Shown here piece after piece: positions 1 to 9,781 of a DNA stretch of 64,000 nucleotides. Both the position numbers and the translations under genes were made by a program. The notes below the pieces were generated by a model. The model was not told the origin of the DNA. It saw only the letters and a list, made by a program, of their open reading frames with translations, and did no database searches. This DNA comes from Aegilops tauschii subsp. strangulata (Eukaryota > Streptophyta > Magnoliopsida > Poales > Poaceae). The first letter of the stretch is position 1; every line of letters starts with the position of its first letter. Where the stretch lies: the NCBI RefSeq assembly GCF_002575655.3, contig NC_053035.3, positions 380,967,792-381,031,791 on the forward strand, written 5' to 3'.

Positions 1-44
1 CTGCTGTAACAACCGTTTGTAGCGATGACTGGAGTAGGCCAGCA

Positions 45-627
45 TTACGTCCAGCCATAGAAGGAGTCGACAGCATAAATGAAGCAATTGTGTTCAATGG
101 CATCAGAGAACCATGGAGGATGTATGATCCTGTGATGGACATGCCGATTTATCCACTTACCGCGGTGACCTGTCAGATAGGCGAGACCGCGGTTGAAGAA
201 CGCAATTAGCCTGAAGTCTTTATAATTCGCAGATCTTGTGGGCACTTGGTAGATTAAAACCTTGAGCAAATCAAACTTGGTATCATGTTGGCTACTGTAA
301 GATTCCGAGTATTCTGGGCCGCGGTGCCAAAGCAGTGCAGTGTTAATTGAATGAAGGGGGATCAATCGTCGGGTGTAGACCTCCACGAGCATCCAGCTGC
401 CGCGACTGTCGACGAGCACCATCCAAGACGTGTTCATGAAGACCCAGTACATACCGTTAATGTAGTTGAGGTTGACGAGGATCGGATCACAGTCAAGGGG
501 GTTGATGCTCGCCACCCTATGATCATTATGCTGCGTGACATGCCGTTTCTAAAGATCAGGCGGCATCAGCAAGCAAGGAGCTGGCTTAAAAAGCTCCAGC
601 CTGAGGGCTTTGAGTAAACGGTATAGC
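45..627 (-). pseudogene. F-box/DUF295 (KIB-like) protein remnant
   Basis: The minus strand reads as one open stretch resembling the beta-propeller-like C-terminal part of plant F-box/DUF295 proteins: a run with LFKPAPCLLMPP near the start, then VDSRGSWMLVEVY, then FDLLKVLIYQVP and the end FIYAVDSFYGWT. In-frame stops occur near 551-553 (TAG) and at 45-47 (TAA, just where related proteins would continue). The F-box itself and the true start are not visible, so this is an internal fragment. Family members are substrate adaptors of SCF ubiquitin ligases, but this copy should make nothing functional. The family call rests on sequence style alone, without a profile search. Confidence 0.6.
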
Positions 628-1223
628 CCCGACTAGCACGCGGCGAGCGGCATGGTACTGAGATTGTCCACACGCGAAACAATGAGCTTAATTACCTCTG
701 TGGGGAGCGAATTCCAGCCACTCTTTCGGCGGACGCTGCTCGGTTCTAGTACCTACTACTATGCCCTAGTTTGCATATAGAGTAGTGGAGTAGGACTCTT
801 CTCTACTACTAGCACCGGTGGAGTACTATATTCTAATCAAATAAAATAGTTGCAAACTTCAATGCCCGAGCGTGGAACGACTACGAACCGGCATCGGTCC
901 TAACTCCAATCCCCAGCAAACGTTCGCTGGGAGACATGGCAGTTGCAAACCCCCGCGATGCAATTACAGTACATGTGTAAGGGTGGCGGTTTTTTCAAAT
1001 ATTATGGCTTAAAAACAGGCCACCGTCAGATGGAAATCTGACGGTTACGTGGGATTCGCCAGGATTGAGCTTGTGGCGAACAATCGCCAGATATCATTAC
1101 TAAAAAAAGGTTAAAACACCCGGGTTATAACTTGCACCGGCTGGCCACTAACAATGATACTAACATAGTTGTAAAATGGTCAAACACCATGTCTACGTGG
1201 TGTTTGGAATTATATGCAAAAAA
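628..1223. other. Non-coding interval with short inverted repeats
   Basis: No gene is supported here. The interval contains a perfect hairpin, CCGTCAGAT-N4-ATCTGACGG (about 1023-1044), and a nearby pair of GGCGA/TCGCC arms at 1065-1090. These may be remnants of a small DNA transposon, but no matching termini or target-site duplication could be found. Confidence 0.35.
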
Positions 1224-1712
1224 CTAGCAAGATGCCCGTGCATTGCATGGAACATCAAGATGCATTTTTTTACAGAACACCTGTTGTGGTTGACCCATGC
1301 AGGAGTAATCCCATGTGTAAAAACTAATAATATCTCGAGAATTTTATCGGAAAAATGGTATCTCGAGAATTTCATTGAAAAAATGATATCTCAAGAAAGA
1401 TGAGAGATAAGGTGAGGGGGAGTGGGGCATGGTGGTGACTGGTGGTCGGACTGGGCGGAGGCATGGTGATGGACGGCGCCCGCAGCGGCCACCATGCCAT
1501 ATTGTTCCAGAGACTTCCTTTTTTTATTGCTCGGCAATGAGGTTGTGGGAGATAAGGATGAACGAGGCAAGGCCTTATCTATAAATGTGGAGAGAGGTGC
1601 GGGTATGTTTTGTAAAATTGTCATAGTTTGCTTTCTATCCGTCAGATACAAATCGGACGGTCTATATTACAAGATGGCGGGCACACCATCATCAGCAACT
1701 CGGTTTTTATAA
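1224..1712 (-). mobile_element. Non-autonomous Helitron-like element, long form
   Basis: On the minus strand the element ends in ...GGGCATCTTGCTAG followed by T, preceded by a CG-rich inverted repeat (GTGCA...TGCAC type, partly eroded here). This is the usual Helitron 3' layout: a hairpin about 10 nt before CTRR. The other end is the GTTGGTGATGATGGTG-like block followed by an A/T-rich run. It carries about 250 bp of extra internal sequence that also occurs at 41981-42471, so the two are one subfamily. No Rep/helicase is encoded. The Helitron assignment is inferred from termini only. Confidence 0.6.
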
Positions 1713-1715
1713 GAA

Positions 1716-1970
1716 CTAGCAAGATGCCCGTGCGTTGCATGTAAGATCAAGATGCATTTGTATGAGTAGTTTATCTTGTGAGAGAAAAGGATGAACGAGG
1801 GAAGGCCTTATTTGCAAGTGGAGACGTGTGTGGGTACCTTTTTTGCAAAATTGCCATAGTTTCCTTCCTATCCGTCAGATATAAATCGGACGGCCTGTAT
1901 TGCAGGATGGCAGGCACACCATCATCACCAACTCTGTTTTTTATAAGTGTAGAAAAGTAGAGAGTAGAGA
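1716..1970 (-). mobile_element. Non-autonomous Helitron-like element, short form
   Basis: It lies directly next to the preceding long copy in the same orientation (CTAG ends at 1224 and 1716). It shares the ATGCCCGTGCGTTGCA terminal block, the TATCCGTCAGATATAAATCGG-like middle and the GGCACACCATCATCACCAAC block with copies at 6438, 37671 and 42472. It is about 255 bp and non-coding. The right end merges into an AGTAGAGAGTAGAGA low-complexity run, so the 5'-TC terminus is approximate. Confidence 0.6.
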
Positions 1971-2019
1971 TAACAGGAGTAGAGATAGAGATAAGAGTAG
2001 AGATAGAGACTAGGGAGGA

Positions 2020-2990
2020 GCACCATCTACTGGTTCGTGTGCTACTCATGCGCTCCATTCTGCGGCTGCAACGTCCCCTACAACCACTCCCTCATGCGCT
2101 CCATTCGGCGGGCGCTGTTGGAATTTGGGGAGCGCACTCGCGCGAGTGCTGGCAGCGACGACTTCACTGACAACGACTTCTTCCCTAACCTCGGCAACCT
2201 CTTCCTCAACGACATGGGCGACAACCTCAACGCCAACGGTGCTGCTCCCATTGCACCGTATGTTTTTCTGTCCTTCCTGTTCAAAATCATGGTAGAATTC
2301 ATGTTTCTAGTCTGTGCCCTAGATTCGATTTGTTCATATACTATGCGAGTCCACATGATTAGTTTAATCTCTATTATTGCTGTCATGATTTATTTTGTGC
2401 TTATTCGGATTAAATCTCGTAGTAACATGCTCATATATTCAACTGGCGCAACGTCCCCTACAGCCACTCCCGTTTCATGGACGGCCTGGTCGATGCCTCC
2501 TAGGTGCCCCGCGTCTACTGCTATGAGGGCACGTCGCCAGTTTGGGGCTCGCCGGCGAGCCTCGCGCATCACCTCACGCAACCATCTGTCGATCACTACT
2601 GGCCCGCGGCGGTGAACATCAAGTACAAGACGTGCTACCCGTTCGCCATGCCGGGGTCGCTGGAGGATCACCGCCGCCTGCTAGTCTCGGAGGAGTACGA
2701 CAGCGTCTTCCTCATGATCATGGGCACCGGCGAGGCCCGCGCAGGCCCTCGCCCCGTCTCTGTAGTGTGCGTCAGGGGAAACGCCGCTGACAGTGACATG
2801 AGGCCGATGTATGGGTGCGTGCTCACTGTTACTGCCCCTTAGACGTACGTGGGTGCCCAAACTGCCTCCATCACGCTGACTGGGACTGTGCCGAGCTGCT
2901 CCGTTCCCGCCGATGTGGACATGGAAGACGCATGGTATGATCCCCCCCCAAGATGGTGCACGGGGACTCCAAGGAGGTTCACCTGGACAT
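2020..2990 (+). pseudogene. Unrecognised gene fragment, two exon-like blocks
   Basis: Two GC-rich, coding-like blocks (about 2037-2255 and 2448-2995) are separated by about 190 bp of AT-rich, intron-like sequence. Block 1 reads through FTDNDFFPNLGNLFLND. Block 2 reads through VPRVYCYEGTSPVWG and EEYDSVFLMIMGTGEARAG, with an in-frame TAG near 2494 and another at 2840. Both blocks begin with the same 24-bp stretch GCAACGTCCCCTACARCCAC... (2068 and 2448). I do not recognise the family. It lies between a minus-oriented Helitron-like 5' end (1970) and a plus-oriented Helitron-like 3' end (about 3693), so capture by such an element is possible but unproved. Confidence 0.4.
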
Positions 2991-2995
2991 ATGCA

Positions 2996-3639
2996 TTACC
3001 AAGTTAAATGTTGATCATTAGTCTTCGCTCAATGTAATCCGCTATCTAAGCATGTGGAGACTTCTTATTTATATAGTATAGAACCTTCCATGCATGATCT
3101 TTCTCTATTAGAGTATCGCGCTTGAATAAAAGTGTATCCATTTATGGTTTAGTCTAGAATCTTCCATGTATGCTTTTGCTCCATTAGAGTTCTTGCTTGC
3201 CATTTATGAGATTAACTGAGAATTTTTACTACAGTACTGGTGAAAGACTTATGATGAACCATTTCTTACATCTCCTCTGCCCCCATGCAAGTCATCCTGA
3301 TTTAATCCCTCTGTCTAGGTGTATAGGAGCATGGTTAATACTTTATAGTATAGGCAATTGTTGACTATAAGAAAGTGCCATGTCATCTGTAGCCAACATG
3401 TATAGCAATCGATACTCAAAAACTAATTCTTAAAGATCATTTCTTGCAAAGCACAATAAGTGTTATTTCTTCACAAGTTTTGGATGCAGGTTGAACAGTT
3501 GAACGCTTTTGTTTGCAAAAGATACTTTTTTATCTATTTCACCTGGATGTTTGTGAGCTCTAGAGAAGAAATAATATCCAAAGAAACCTATCGATGCTCG
3601 TTACACATGAGATGACCCCCACATCCTTTGTGAAAATAA
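2996..3639 (+). other. AT-rich non-coding sequence after the gene fragment
   Basis: It reads like 3' untranslated or intergenic sequence (AATAAA at about 3125, TATAGTATAG runs), with no ORF of coding quality. It contains two similar segments ('CTTCCATGCATGATCTTTCTC' type near 3085 and 'CTTCCATGTATGCTTTTGCTC' type near 3160), suggesting a local duplication of about 80 bp. Confidence 0.3.
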
Positions 3640-3693
3640 ACTACTCCCTGATCAATGCATTTTACTGTTCCGTGCAACGCACGGGCACCTTAC
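3640..3693 (+). mobile_element. Helitron-like 3' terminus
   Basis: GTTCCGTGCAACGCACGGGC contains the perfect inverted repeat CCGTGC-AA-CGCACGG-like hairpin, followed by ACCTTACTA. This matches the plus-strand 3' ends of the copies at 6438-6665 and 42472-42704, although the terminal CTAG has changed to CTA. It may be the 3' end of an element carrying the fragment at 2020-2990. Confidence 0.45.
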
Positions 3694-3837
3694 TATATAT
3701 TAGTATGACCATAAATTGAACTAACATTATATATAGTACGATAAATGCTCATGCATGTCACCAGAAATTATATCATTGAAAACTATGTTCACATACGAAT
3801 CCAACGATATAGTTTTTGTTGACATGCACTAACATTT

Positions 3838-3899
3838 TGTCAGTTAAATCTTCAGTCAAATTCAATGGGGGACTAATAAACCATGACTGAGGTAGTAAT
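3838..3899. mobile_element. Decayed Stowaway-like MITE end
   Basis: The sequence GACTAATAAACCATGACTGAGGTAGTA resembles the right terminus of the intact Stowaway at 4211-4381 (ACCAATAAACCAGGACGGAGGTA), and CATGCACTAACATTTTGTCAGTTAAA matches its interior. The left terminus is not recognisable. Confidence 0.45.
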
Positions 3900-4087
3900 A
3901 GTGTAGAGGGCGGCATTGCACGGGAGTCTCACCCCGCTCGTGGCGCGGCAGTAAAGCCGTCATATCACAAAACCCCACCACTCCCTCCGTCTTTTTGCAT
4001 TTCATCTCTCTACATTTACTTTCTTCGGTTCATCTCGCACACTCGATCCCTAGCTACTACTCCTAGTATCCCTAGCTACTACTCCTA

Positions 4088-4425
4088 GGGCTAGTTCTTT
4101 TGGCGGCTTAAAAATAAGCCGTCTCTTCCCCAGCTTTTCCCATAAGACTAGTCACAGTGGAGAGTAACGTAAGGCGCCTCACTCATTTATTTGGGCTTCT
4201 AAACTACTAGTACCTCCATCCTGGTTTATATGTCACCATTGTAATTTGTGCTACATTTTGACCAAAGATTTAACTGGTAAAATGTTAGTGCATGTGACAT
4301 GCATAAACATTTCATTAGTTAAATTTATGGTCAAAATTTGACACAAATTACAATGGGGACCAATAAACCAGGACGGAGGTAGTAGTTATGGGATTACTAA
4401 TCTAGAGGCCTAAAAGAACAGGCCC
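4088..4425. mobile_element. Fold-back MITE (GGCCTAGTTCTTTT family), interrupted
   Basis: The left end GGGCTAGTTCTTTTGGC and the right end GCCTAAAAGAACAGGCCC are imperfect inverted repeats. The same terminal motif and a CCCCAGCTTYTCCC interior occur in the intact copy at 40893-41090. A complete Stowaway (4211-4381) sits inside it, so this element is the older of the two. The superfamily is uncertain (Harbinger- or hAT-like) because the target-site duplication is unclear. Confidence 0.5.
4211..4381. mobile_element. Stowaway MITE (Tc1/mariner type)
   Basis: Terminal inverted repeats CCTCCATCCTGGTTTAT and ATAAACCAGGACGGAGG are flanked by TA on both sides (4211-4212 and 4380-4381). Element plus TAs is 171 bp, non-coding, with internal inverted symmetry (TTTGACCA / TGGTCAAA). 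TA target duplication and CTCCNTCC-type termini are diagnostic of Stowaway. Confidence 0.9.
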
Positions 4426-4945
4426 CTGGTACTCCTAGTAGTAGTAGTACTCAAGTTGGAATTCCAATTGCACGGCGCAACTTGTTAGGCAAAAATTTGA
4501 TACAGGGTGTAGGAAGCGGTTTGTGAATTTGCATGCCTTCCCGACCAGTGAGATACTCCGTACAAAGTAAGATAGAGAAATAACCATAGAGAAGGAAGCT
4601 AAAAGTAAACAATCAAACGAGCATTTTTGCATTTCATTTGCATTGAATCGTTTCACAAGCTTGACTACTGCTGTTTTTCTACTTTTACAAAACCGCATCG
4701 TAATGTTACAATGTGCATTTGCACGTACATAAGTAATAGTAGTAGCATAGTCTGCAAGCATATATAGAGAGAGACGTGTAGTGCGGTAGTATATAGTAAA
4801 GTTTGTGCTATATGCACGCACTTACAAAATGCGTACGGATACACAAGGTTTCCAAACTTTTCCTTTTACATACTTAATTAAGGACGCTAATAATTCCCGA
4901 ACGTTCGGGATTTATCATTTGCGTCCCAAAACTAATGAGATCACC
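4426..4945. other. Non-coding interval with a 16-bp perfect palindrome
   Basis: AT-rich sequence with no credible gene. At 4895-4910 it contains TCCCGAACGTTCGGGA, which is its own reverse complement. The interval lies downstream of the minus-strand gene remnant that ends near 4960 and could include its 3' flank. Confidence 0.35.
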
Positions 4946-5688
4946 TTACGAAACTAAATTATTCCTAATAAAGCCACGGCGCTCGCAGGAGCGCTTGCGG
5001 CGCGCCACAACTGCCCTGGTGCGCGGCCGTTTCCCAGCGCGCCAAGACAACGCCTCTTCCTTAGCCTCGCAACTCGCGAGGTGATTTTTGGTGGCTTGCC
5101 GGCGGGCGAGCGCGATCTCACCAGTGTGGTGATCCAGCGCCAACAGGTACTCCTCCTCGCTGGAAGCGTGCACTCGGACCACATACCGCCAAGCGTAGAT
5201 GAGGCGCTTGGGCCCGACTGCACTCAGGTCATTGGCACGGGCGTCCTCCGCCACCCTCACGGCCCTCGCACGAGCCTTTTGCAAAGAGCCAATTGCCTGA
5301 CTCTCTCGGACGCGGCATAGGCCTTCCAGGTAGCATACCTCGCGGCGCGCTTCTCTTCCTCGGCCTTCTTCTCCGCCTCCATTTTGGCGCGCTCTGTCGA
5401 AGGCAAAGCCTCCCAAAAGGCGACATCCATTTATTTCGAAAGCTCCTCAAGGCTGGGAGGCTCGGCGGGCGGCACGGCGTTCTCCTCATAGCGGGGAGCC
5501 AACGCGTCCTCCGACGCGCGTGTTGGTGAGACTGGGAACACCGACGCGTCCACCTCGACGGGTCGCGGCAAGGAGCGGAATGCCGATGCGTCCTCCTCGA
5601 CTAGTGGCAGCAAGGAACGGAACGACGACGCGTGACTGTCCGCGCGGTGCAGCGAGGGGCGCCTAGGGCGTGGGAGGGGCGATGCCAT
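4946..5688 (-). pseudogene. Broken gene of unknown family with Lys/Glu-rich helical segment
   Basis: A start in good plant context (ACCACCATGG, ATG at 5688) begins a Pro/Ser/Asp-rich N-terminus with a repeated pattern (SFRSLLPLVEEDAS, AFRSLPRPVEVDAS). The reading hits a stop at about 5431 (after LEELSK), resumes in frame with FWEALPSTERAKMEAEKK and a predicted charged helix, then changes frame near 5290. The remainder contains AWRYVVRVHASSEEEYLLAL and ends in a basic tail near 4960. One stop plus one frameshift make it a pseudogene unless the sequence is wrong. I do not recognise the family. The TATA box upstream and sustained coding-like composition argue it was once a real gene. Confidence 0.45.
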
Positions 5689-5763
5689 GGTGGTCGACGT
5701 GAGAGGGAGGGGGAGGAGATAGCGATGAACGTCAGCGTTCTTCCGAATGTCGTGGGAGGCGCA

Positions 5764-5774
5764 GTATTTATAGC
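5764..5774 (-). promoter_or_regulatory. TATA box of the 5688 minus-strand gene
   Basis: The minus strand reads GCTATAAATACTG about 80 nt before the ATG at 5688, a normal TATA-to-start distance for a plant gene with a short leader. Confidence 0.5.
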
Positions 5775-5789
5775 GACCAATGGCACACC

Positions 5790-6177
5790 TACGTAAGATA
5801 TGTTGCGTGATTAACGTAACAGCTACGTGGGAATATTTGTTGGAGTAAATTATGGGGGAGGGAAGGGGTGGAAATATTGCTGGTCACAACGGATTGGACG
5901 AGCGCGGGGGGAGGAGAGTCATGCATGCAGATTTTTTCCACACGGGGTGGAGTGGTGGGACCGCTAGAGGGAGAAGGAGAGTCAAGCAGGCAGATTGTTT
6001 TCACACATGGAGAGGAAAAGATTTGGAGATGAACGAGCTTCCTGGAGGTATGGGGAATGGTGCATAATAAGTCATCTTGCATGCCGGGCTAGGTATAGTC
6101 TCAAGTCATTAAAAACATACACGACCCACACATGTTGAGATTTCAAGGTGCACTAAATTATTGCATGCGATGATTAA
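5790..6177. other. Non-coding upstream interval
   Basis: Purine-rich on the plus strand with a repeated CAGATTNTTTTCCACACG / CAGATTGTTTTCACACA pair (about 5925-6010). There are no coding features. It lies upstream of the minus-strand gene remnant. Confidence 0.3.
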
Positions 6178-6412
6178 GGCTGGCCATAGTGGTGATATCT
6201 TAGCTGGTATCATGCACACGGGAATAGCAAACATGCTGATGTGGCAAAGAATTAAAGAAGAGAGGGGGGTTAGAGTAACATAGGTAGATACGGTATCATG
6301 TTAAATACTATGCAACTTTGTGTCATGCATGGCACTATAAAGGTAGTCCCATATCATACACTGGTATCATGCACATGATACTAGTTTATGATACTTTCCA
6401 CTATTAGTAGCC
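6178..6412. mobile_element. Tourist-type MITE (PIF/Harbinger)
   Basis: Inverted termini GGCTGGCCATAGTGG and CCACTATTAGTAGCC are flanked by TAA on both sides (6175-6177 and 6413-6415). It is 235 bp with no coding capacity. A 3-bp TAA duplication is the Tourist/Harbinger signature. Confidence 0.8.
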
Positions 6413-6437
6413 TAAAGAGAATATTAACTAATCTCCA

Positions 6438-6665
6438 TCTACTCTTATAAAAAGCAGAGTTGGTGATGATGGTGTGCCTGCCATCCTGCAATATAGGCCG
6501 TCCGATCTATATCTAACGGATAGGAAGGAAATTATAACAATTTAACCGCACTCCTCTCCACATTTGCTGATAAGGCCTTCCCTCGTTCATCATTTTCTCC
6601 CACAAGATAAACTACTCATACAAATGCATCTTGATGTTTCGTGCAATGCACGGGCATCTTGCTAG
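6438..6665 (+). mobile_element. Non-autonomous Helitron-like element, best-bounded copy
   Basis: It begins A|TCTACTCTTATAAAA and ends ...GTGCAATGCACGGGCATCTTGCTAG|T. The near-perfect hairpin CGTGC-AAT-GCACG lies 10-11 nt before the terminal CTAG, and insertion is between A and T without target duplication. All three are Helitron hallmarks. At 228 bp it carries no Rep/helicase, so it would depend on an autonomous partner. Confidence 0.7.
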
Positions 6666-6930
6666 TGCATGTAAAAATCTTTGTCATTTACTAGTGTTCA
6701 TGCATGCATGCAATGCGATAATGCATTGGTAAACACATTTTTTTGTGAAGAACGAGAGCATTAATTGAGTAGTTTTAAAGACTACAAAAACTATTCCATC
6801 GCCTCCATCTTGGTAAGAGTAGGTGAAAATTTTGAATCGAACCCTTTAAACTAGAAGCTAGGTAGTAGTACTCTAATAGCTAACCTTGTTGTGATGACTA
6901 GATAGGACACGGCACGCACCTGGACGGAGG

Positions 6931-7176
6931 TACTAGTCTGCATTGTGCATATAAGTTTTGTCTGAAGTCAATGTACCACTACTTTGACCAAACTTATAGA
7001 AAAATGTATCAACATTCACAATGTCAAATCAATATTTTTATACTCATTATAAAACGTAGTTTCATAAAATATATTTGGTATTGTAGATATTGATATTTTA
7101 GTATAAATTTGGTCAAAAACATTGCAAACTTTGACTTGACACAAATCTTACGTGGAGTAAAAAGGACCAGAGGGAG
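6931..7176. mobile_element. Stowaway-like MITE, one end truncated
   Basis: The right terminus GTAAAAAGGACCAGAGGGAG, and the interior with TTTGACCAAACTTATAGAAAAA and its inverted counterpart TTTGGTCAAAAACATTGCAAA, match the grass Stowaway pattern. The left terminus is replaced by unrelated sequence near 6931. Confidence 0.6.
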
Positions 7177-7575
7177 TGTCATGCATGCGGAGTAGGCAAA
7201 AAATTGCTCATTTATAGCCGTCCGAAGTCTCAAAGGGCGCGACCACGCGAGGGAGGCGAAGGTCGTGGGAGGCGCGACGGTTGATGGAATTAAGTGAAGT
7301 TTCATCCACGCGCTGGCATGCCGTGCGAACACGCAGAAGCTATACCGTTAGGCCTACGATATGGGTCTAGTAGACATGACATCTAGTGGGTCCCGCATAG
7401 TACTCGAGAACTCTTTGGGGGCATGCAGCCGTTTACCCACCGGGCAAGCCAACAACCCCATGCCGTTCGCACGCCCTACTCGTCCCCGTATTCTACCTGA
7501 CAATAGTTCGCTCCCAGTAGTCCCGTCCTTTCACATTACACTAGTGCAACTTCTCATAACCCGCCTCCAAAATCC
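7177..7575 (+). other. Upstream region of the exonuclease-like pseudogene
   Basis: Mixed-composition sequence with no coding feature. By position it should contain the old promoter and 5' leader of the pseudogene starting at 7576. No convincing TATA box is visible close to the start. Confidence 0.3.
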
Positions 7576-8081
7576 ATGGCCTCCCAAATCTCCATGATCG
7601 CCGCTTAGTACCAGGTTAGAGCCATCACCGGCGATGAGTTCATCGTCATCTACACCCGTAGATCCGCGAGGGTGGAATCATGCCTTGCTCCCTTCATGCG
7701 CACGTTCAAAAGTTCAAAGGATGAATGGGTCGCTTGGCTAGATGTTAAGTACACCAAAGTCTAGGAAAGCGAGAAGATTCTAAAGGAGGCAGAGAAGAAG
7801 AAGCCCGCCGTGTTCCAGGTTTGCGTACATAATGTGTGCTTGGTCTACCACATATGCCATGCCGACGTTGAGTGCCAGGATTTTAAGAACTTCCTCAAGG
7901 ACGAAAGAGTGAAATTCATTACTGTAGACTTTAGGAACGATAGGAGTGTCCTGGTTCGAATAGGCCTCGTTGTAGGCCAGCCCTTCGATCTCCAGAAGGC
8001 AAGCCTGGTGCCCTCCTCTCAGCCTTCAATGTTGACCTTCATATGCTCAGCTGAAGAAACCTCACCATGAGTTTCATCATG
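7576..8081 (+). pseudogene. 3'-5' exonuclease (WRN/RNase D-like) domain remnant
   Basis: From ATG 7576 the frame reads MASQISMIAA, then a stop, then YQVRAITGDEFIVIYTRRSA, a second stop near 7762, and AVFQVCVHNVCLVYHICHAD followed by KNFLKDERVKFITVDFRND. The pattern of a core strand with LCV-like residues, an HAD motif and an FLKDxxVKF motif resembles plant WRN-exonuclease-like (DEDDy, RNase D fold) proteins. Normal DEDD metal-binding residues are not all present: a DVKY motif occurs where DxE is expected. The gene stops abruptly at 8081, where an LTR-like TGTCG start follows (8082). The last codons before the junction (CTGAAGAAACC...TTTCATCAT) are in a shifted frame. Two stops, a frameshift and truncation make it non-functional. 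Confidence 0.55.
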
Positions 8082-9781
8082 TGTCGTGGAATTGTCACGG
8101 CAGATGTCCTAGTGTGAGTACTTAGTCGTGGAGCCATCGCAACTAGGTTAGCTTAAAGGGGTTAAACGGAACAAAGGACACAGAAAGTTTATACTGGTTC
8201 GGCCCCTTGCGGTCAAGGTAAAGGCCTAATCCAGTTTGAGGTGGTATTGCTTATGTCTCGATTACCAGGGAGCGAATACGCTTGACCTAGCTTTCGATCG
8301 CTGGTTTCTTGCCCTAAACCGCCGCCGGGTCGTCCCTTTATATACACAGGTTGACGCCCAGCGGCTCATGGAGTCCCGGCCGGCTCATGGACAACGTGTC
8401 CGGCTCGGTGAACCAATTATACTTGCCTTACAATACAAGTCATACAAATATGGCAGTTTACACCTATGGGCCTTAAACCACCTTCGGGCTTGGGCCCTTA
8501 GTAAGTCTGCTTCATGAACCGCCATCCTCAGCATCTTCATGGCTTTGTCTTGATAAACCGCCATGGGCTTAACCCGGCCCCTCGTGGGCGGGTTAACTCA
8601 ATAGTCATATCCCCAACATTAGGCCCCAGGTTGATTTGAACTTGTTCATATCAATCTTCAACACTTAGAAAAATTCCTTCTTCATTATTCTTGCAAAACC
8701 TTGTAACTCGCCATGACGTCATCTTCTAATATCATGGTAACCTGTCGTGACGTCACCTGTCATTAATATTATACAAAGCCAAAATCTTTAATGTATCTCC
8801 TATTTTTTTAATGAATCTCCGAAAATCGAGGCATCTGAGCTGTCACATATCCATTTTTGACCTCCTCGATTCCTGCGCATGACACTTATCCTTTCGCCTT
8901 ATAAATAGGGTCAGGGGTCCCTTTCACTTTCCCCCCTTGCCTCTTCGTCTCTGTCTTCCTCCTCGCGTCACCCCAGCCCTCGAGCTCTGCCGCCGACGTC
9001 GACCTTCACCTCTGCTTCAACAACGGCCGTTGCATCGACCTGATCTGACCAGATTTTGTCCGTGCACCTTCGCCGCTCAATAGCCCTGGTTAGTTCCCCT
9101 TCTCTCTCTTCCCATAGATCCATCAGGGTTTCCGTGTGTTTGTCAGAGTTCATCTTCGCTGTTCACTGCAGTTTGCGATTTTGATCCGCACTTGGTGCTC
9201 CTCCTATGCCGTGGTAGTCGTAGCACTCCTTTTTACTATTTGGAACATCTCCTTTGCATAAGATATTTAAGTCAAAATATTTACTGACCACTTGAGTCAG
9301 CGGTTCAGCCCACCCGGCTCAAAGTTTTTCCGTGATGTGCTTCATTTCCTCCAACTGCACCCTCAAGACATCGGACCCAACTCCGTGTCCAACATCTACA
9401 ATTTCCAAGTGTTCTGTCAAGCTTATCTTCAACAGGAGCCCACAGTTGATTTATTCAGGGAATTCTATTAGTTAAACCGCCAAACAGAGTTTGTCGATGG
9501 GCCATGCCAAGAGCTAGGTGGAGTAATTATTCAAAAGAGGAAAGAAGTCAGCTTTCCTCATGCCAAGCTGCATAGTCACCCCAAAGACTGGAACCAAACT
9601 TGGTTCTATGTTCAAGATACATCTCCAGCTGGTGAAAATCCTCTGCGGGGTTACCGTGATCACCGACTTAGCAACAATCATCCACTGCCCCAACGGCTCA
9701 ACACAAAGGAACGGGCCAAATACGCACCAGCCTTCTCAAAGCTCAGAGCCTTTATGCCCAATGGCTTAACCGGCGTTGACT
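8082..9781 (+). mobile_element. Element A, 5' part: LTR and gypsy-type gag-like coding
   Basis: It starts with TGTCGTGGAATTGTCACGG exactly where the exonuclease pseudogene breaks. A TATA box (CCTTATAAATAGG, about 8898-8910) and a CT-rich leader follow, so most of 8082 to about 9150 is probably LTR; its 3' edge could not be fixed. From about 9330 the sequence codes, with one stop near 9470, for a protein of the 'putative gypsy-type transposon' kind: PKDWNQTWFYVQDTSP and LRGYRDHRLSNNHPLP. The frame is cut at 9781 by the chromodomain Gypsy element. Further islands of the same element lie at 20650-20699, 22441-22668, 27561-27696 and 33431-34285. Confidence 0.6.

Noticed and set aside
351..617. 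88-codon plus-strand frame
   Set aside because: It is the complement of the better-supported F-box/DUF295-like pseudogene on the minus strand.
1023..1044. Rho-independent-like hairpin
   Set aside because: Bacterial terminator logic does not apply in a plant nuclear genome; it is more likely a transposon scar.
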